From: an uncultured Thiotrichales bacterium
Lineage (GTDB): Bacteria > Pseudomonadota > Gammaproteobacteria > Francisellales > CACEW01
NCBI GenBank assembly: GCA_903870015.1
Contig: CAIQBE010000019.1
Location: forward strand, 1-47,132
DNA length: 47,132 bases
Direction of reading: 5' to 3'
Below are positions 46,785-47,132 of this stretch, piece after piece; position 1 is the first letter of the stretch, and every line of letters begins with the position of its first letter. The translations under genes and the position numbers were made by a program. The notes beneath the pieces were generated by a model. That model worked only from the letters and a program-made list of their open reading frames with translations, was not told where the DNA came from and did not search any database.

Positions 46785-46860
46785 TGGCAGGCCTGGGGGG
46801 ACTCGAACCCACAACCAACGGTTTTGGAGACCGCTACTCTACCAATTGAGCTACAGACCT
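46785..46860 (-). tRNA. trpT: tRNA-Trp (CCA)
   Basis: The 76-base minus-strand sequence folds as a cloverleaf: acceptor AGGTCTG/CAGGCCT (one G-U), anticodon stem GCGGT/ACCGT, loop CTCCAAA with anticodon CCA, T arm GTTCGAGTC and encoded CCA end. It lies between tuf and secE as in E. coli, but a two-gene insertion now separates it from secE. Confidence 0.95.
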
Positions 46861-46940
46861 ACAGAGTAGCGCTAAGATACTATAAGAATCGCCAAATGGC
46901 AAGATTATCTTTTATTTTTTTTGCTGATAACCGCTCAATA

Positions 46941-46967
46941 AAAAAGGGGCACAGCGCCCCTTTTTTT
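46941..46967 (-). terminator. tuf terminator
   Basis: GGGGC (46946-46950) and GCCCC (46956-46960) form a stem around ACAGC, extended by A/T runs on both sides, 21 bases after the tuf stop and before tRNA-Trp. It can act on both strands. Confidence 0.85.
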
Positions 46968-46987
46968 ATTTACAACCTAAACGCGTG

Positions 46988-47132
46988 TTACGCAAAAATC
47001 TTAGCCACAACACCCGCACCTACGGTACGGCCACCTTCACGAATTGCAAAGCGTAAGCCTTCTTCCATCGCGATTGGGCAAATCAAGGTAACTTCCATTT
47101 TAACGTTATCCCCTGGCATTACCATCTCAACA
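46988..47132 (-). CDS. tuf: Elongation factor Tu, C-terminal fragment (cut by window edge)
   Basis: Only the last 47 or so residues lie in the window. They end [15 protein letters not shown] before TAA and include [14 protein letters not shown], the standard end of EF-Tu domain 3. The N-terminal part continues beyond position 47132. EF-Tu delivers aminoacyl-tRNA to the ribosome. Position beside tRNA-Trp and upstream of secE marks this as the tufB locus. Confidence 0.96.
   Translation of the reverse strand, partial: VEMVMPGDNVKMEVTLICPIAMEEGLRFAIREGGRTVGAGVVAKIFA

Noticed and set aside
46781..46860. Genomic island with attachment repeats at tRNA-Trp
   Set aside because: I found no integrase gene and no second copy of the tRNA 3' end near secE, so integration at the tRNA is not supported.

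Overview
This window looks like chromosomal DNA from a moderately AT-rich gammaproteobacterium, most likely of the order Legionellales (Legionella/Coxiella/Aquicella-like). The evidence is the gammaproteobacterial gene order (tuf-tRNA-Trp...secE-nusG-rplKAJL-rpoBC and yceD-rpmF-plsX-fabH-fabD), outer-membrane genes (lolB, ampG, anmK), several MFS carriers, and a small membrane protein that reads like IcmC/DotE of the Dot/Icm (type IVB) secretion system. Genus-level placement is not possible from this sequence alone.

Layout. 1-9.3 kb: a YgjP-type metallopeptidase next to a striking 19-base C tract, then ampG, sohB, lolB, and a plus-strand run of MFS carrier, aromatic amino acid carrier, mtaD-like deaminase and anmK, closed by a small unknown ORF. 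9.3-16.7 kb: an unusual response regulator, mnmA, and a minus-strand operon dotE-like - yceD - rpmF - plsX - fabH - fabD - NlpC/P60 peptidase. 17-25 kb is the most accessory part: an orphan histidine kinase overlapping rpe, murI, a secreted unknown, pgeF, a phospholipase-D-like lipoprotein, a serine-recombinase relative whose catalytic residues are missing, murG (away from a dcw cluster), a hendecad-repeat coiled-coil membrane protein, and a HAD-like protein lacking the catalytic aspartate. 25-31.7 kb: operon MFS - metN - metI/metQ fusion - tsaB, then acpP - fabF - tmk. 31.7-43.6 kb: rpoC, rpoB, rplL, rplJ, rplA, rplK, nusG and secE on the minus strand, with RNA hairpins between genes. 43.7-47.1 kb: a two-gene plus-strand insertion (a 688-residue polytopic membrane protein and a fatty acid hydroxylase) sits between secE and tRNA-Trp, followed by the 3' end of tuf.

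How it works together. Two dense minus-strand blocks supply fatty acid/phospholipid synthesis and the transcription/translation machinery. The fab cluster is split: plsX-fabH-fabD lie at 12-15 kb, acpP-fabF-tmk at 29-32 kb, and fabG is absent from both. Envelope recycling genes (ampG, anmK, murI, murG, NlpC/P60) are scattered through the window. The best candidates for undescribed biology are the recombinase-derived putative regulator with a perfect 10-bp inverted repeat in its own leader, the DotE-like gene heading the rpmF/fab operon, and the membrane-protein pair inserted into the tuf-secE locus. I see no CRISPR array, complete insertion sequence, rRNA or replication origin.
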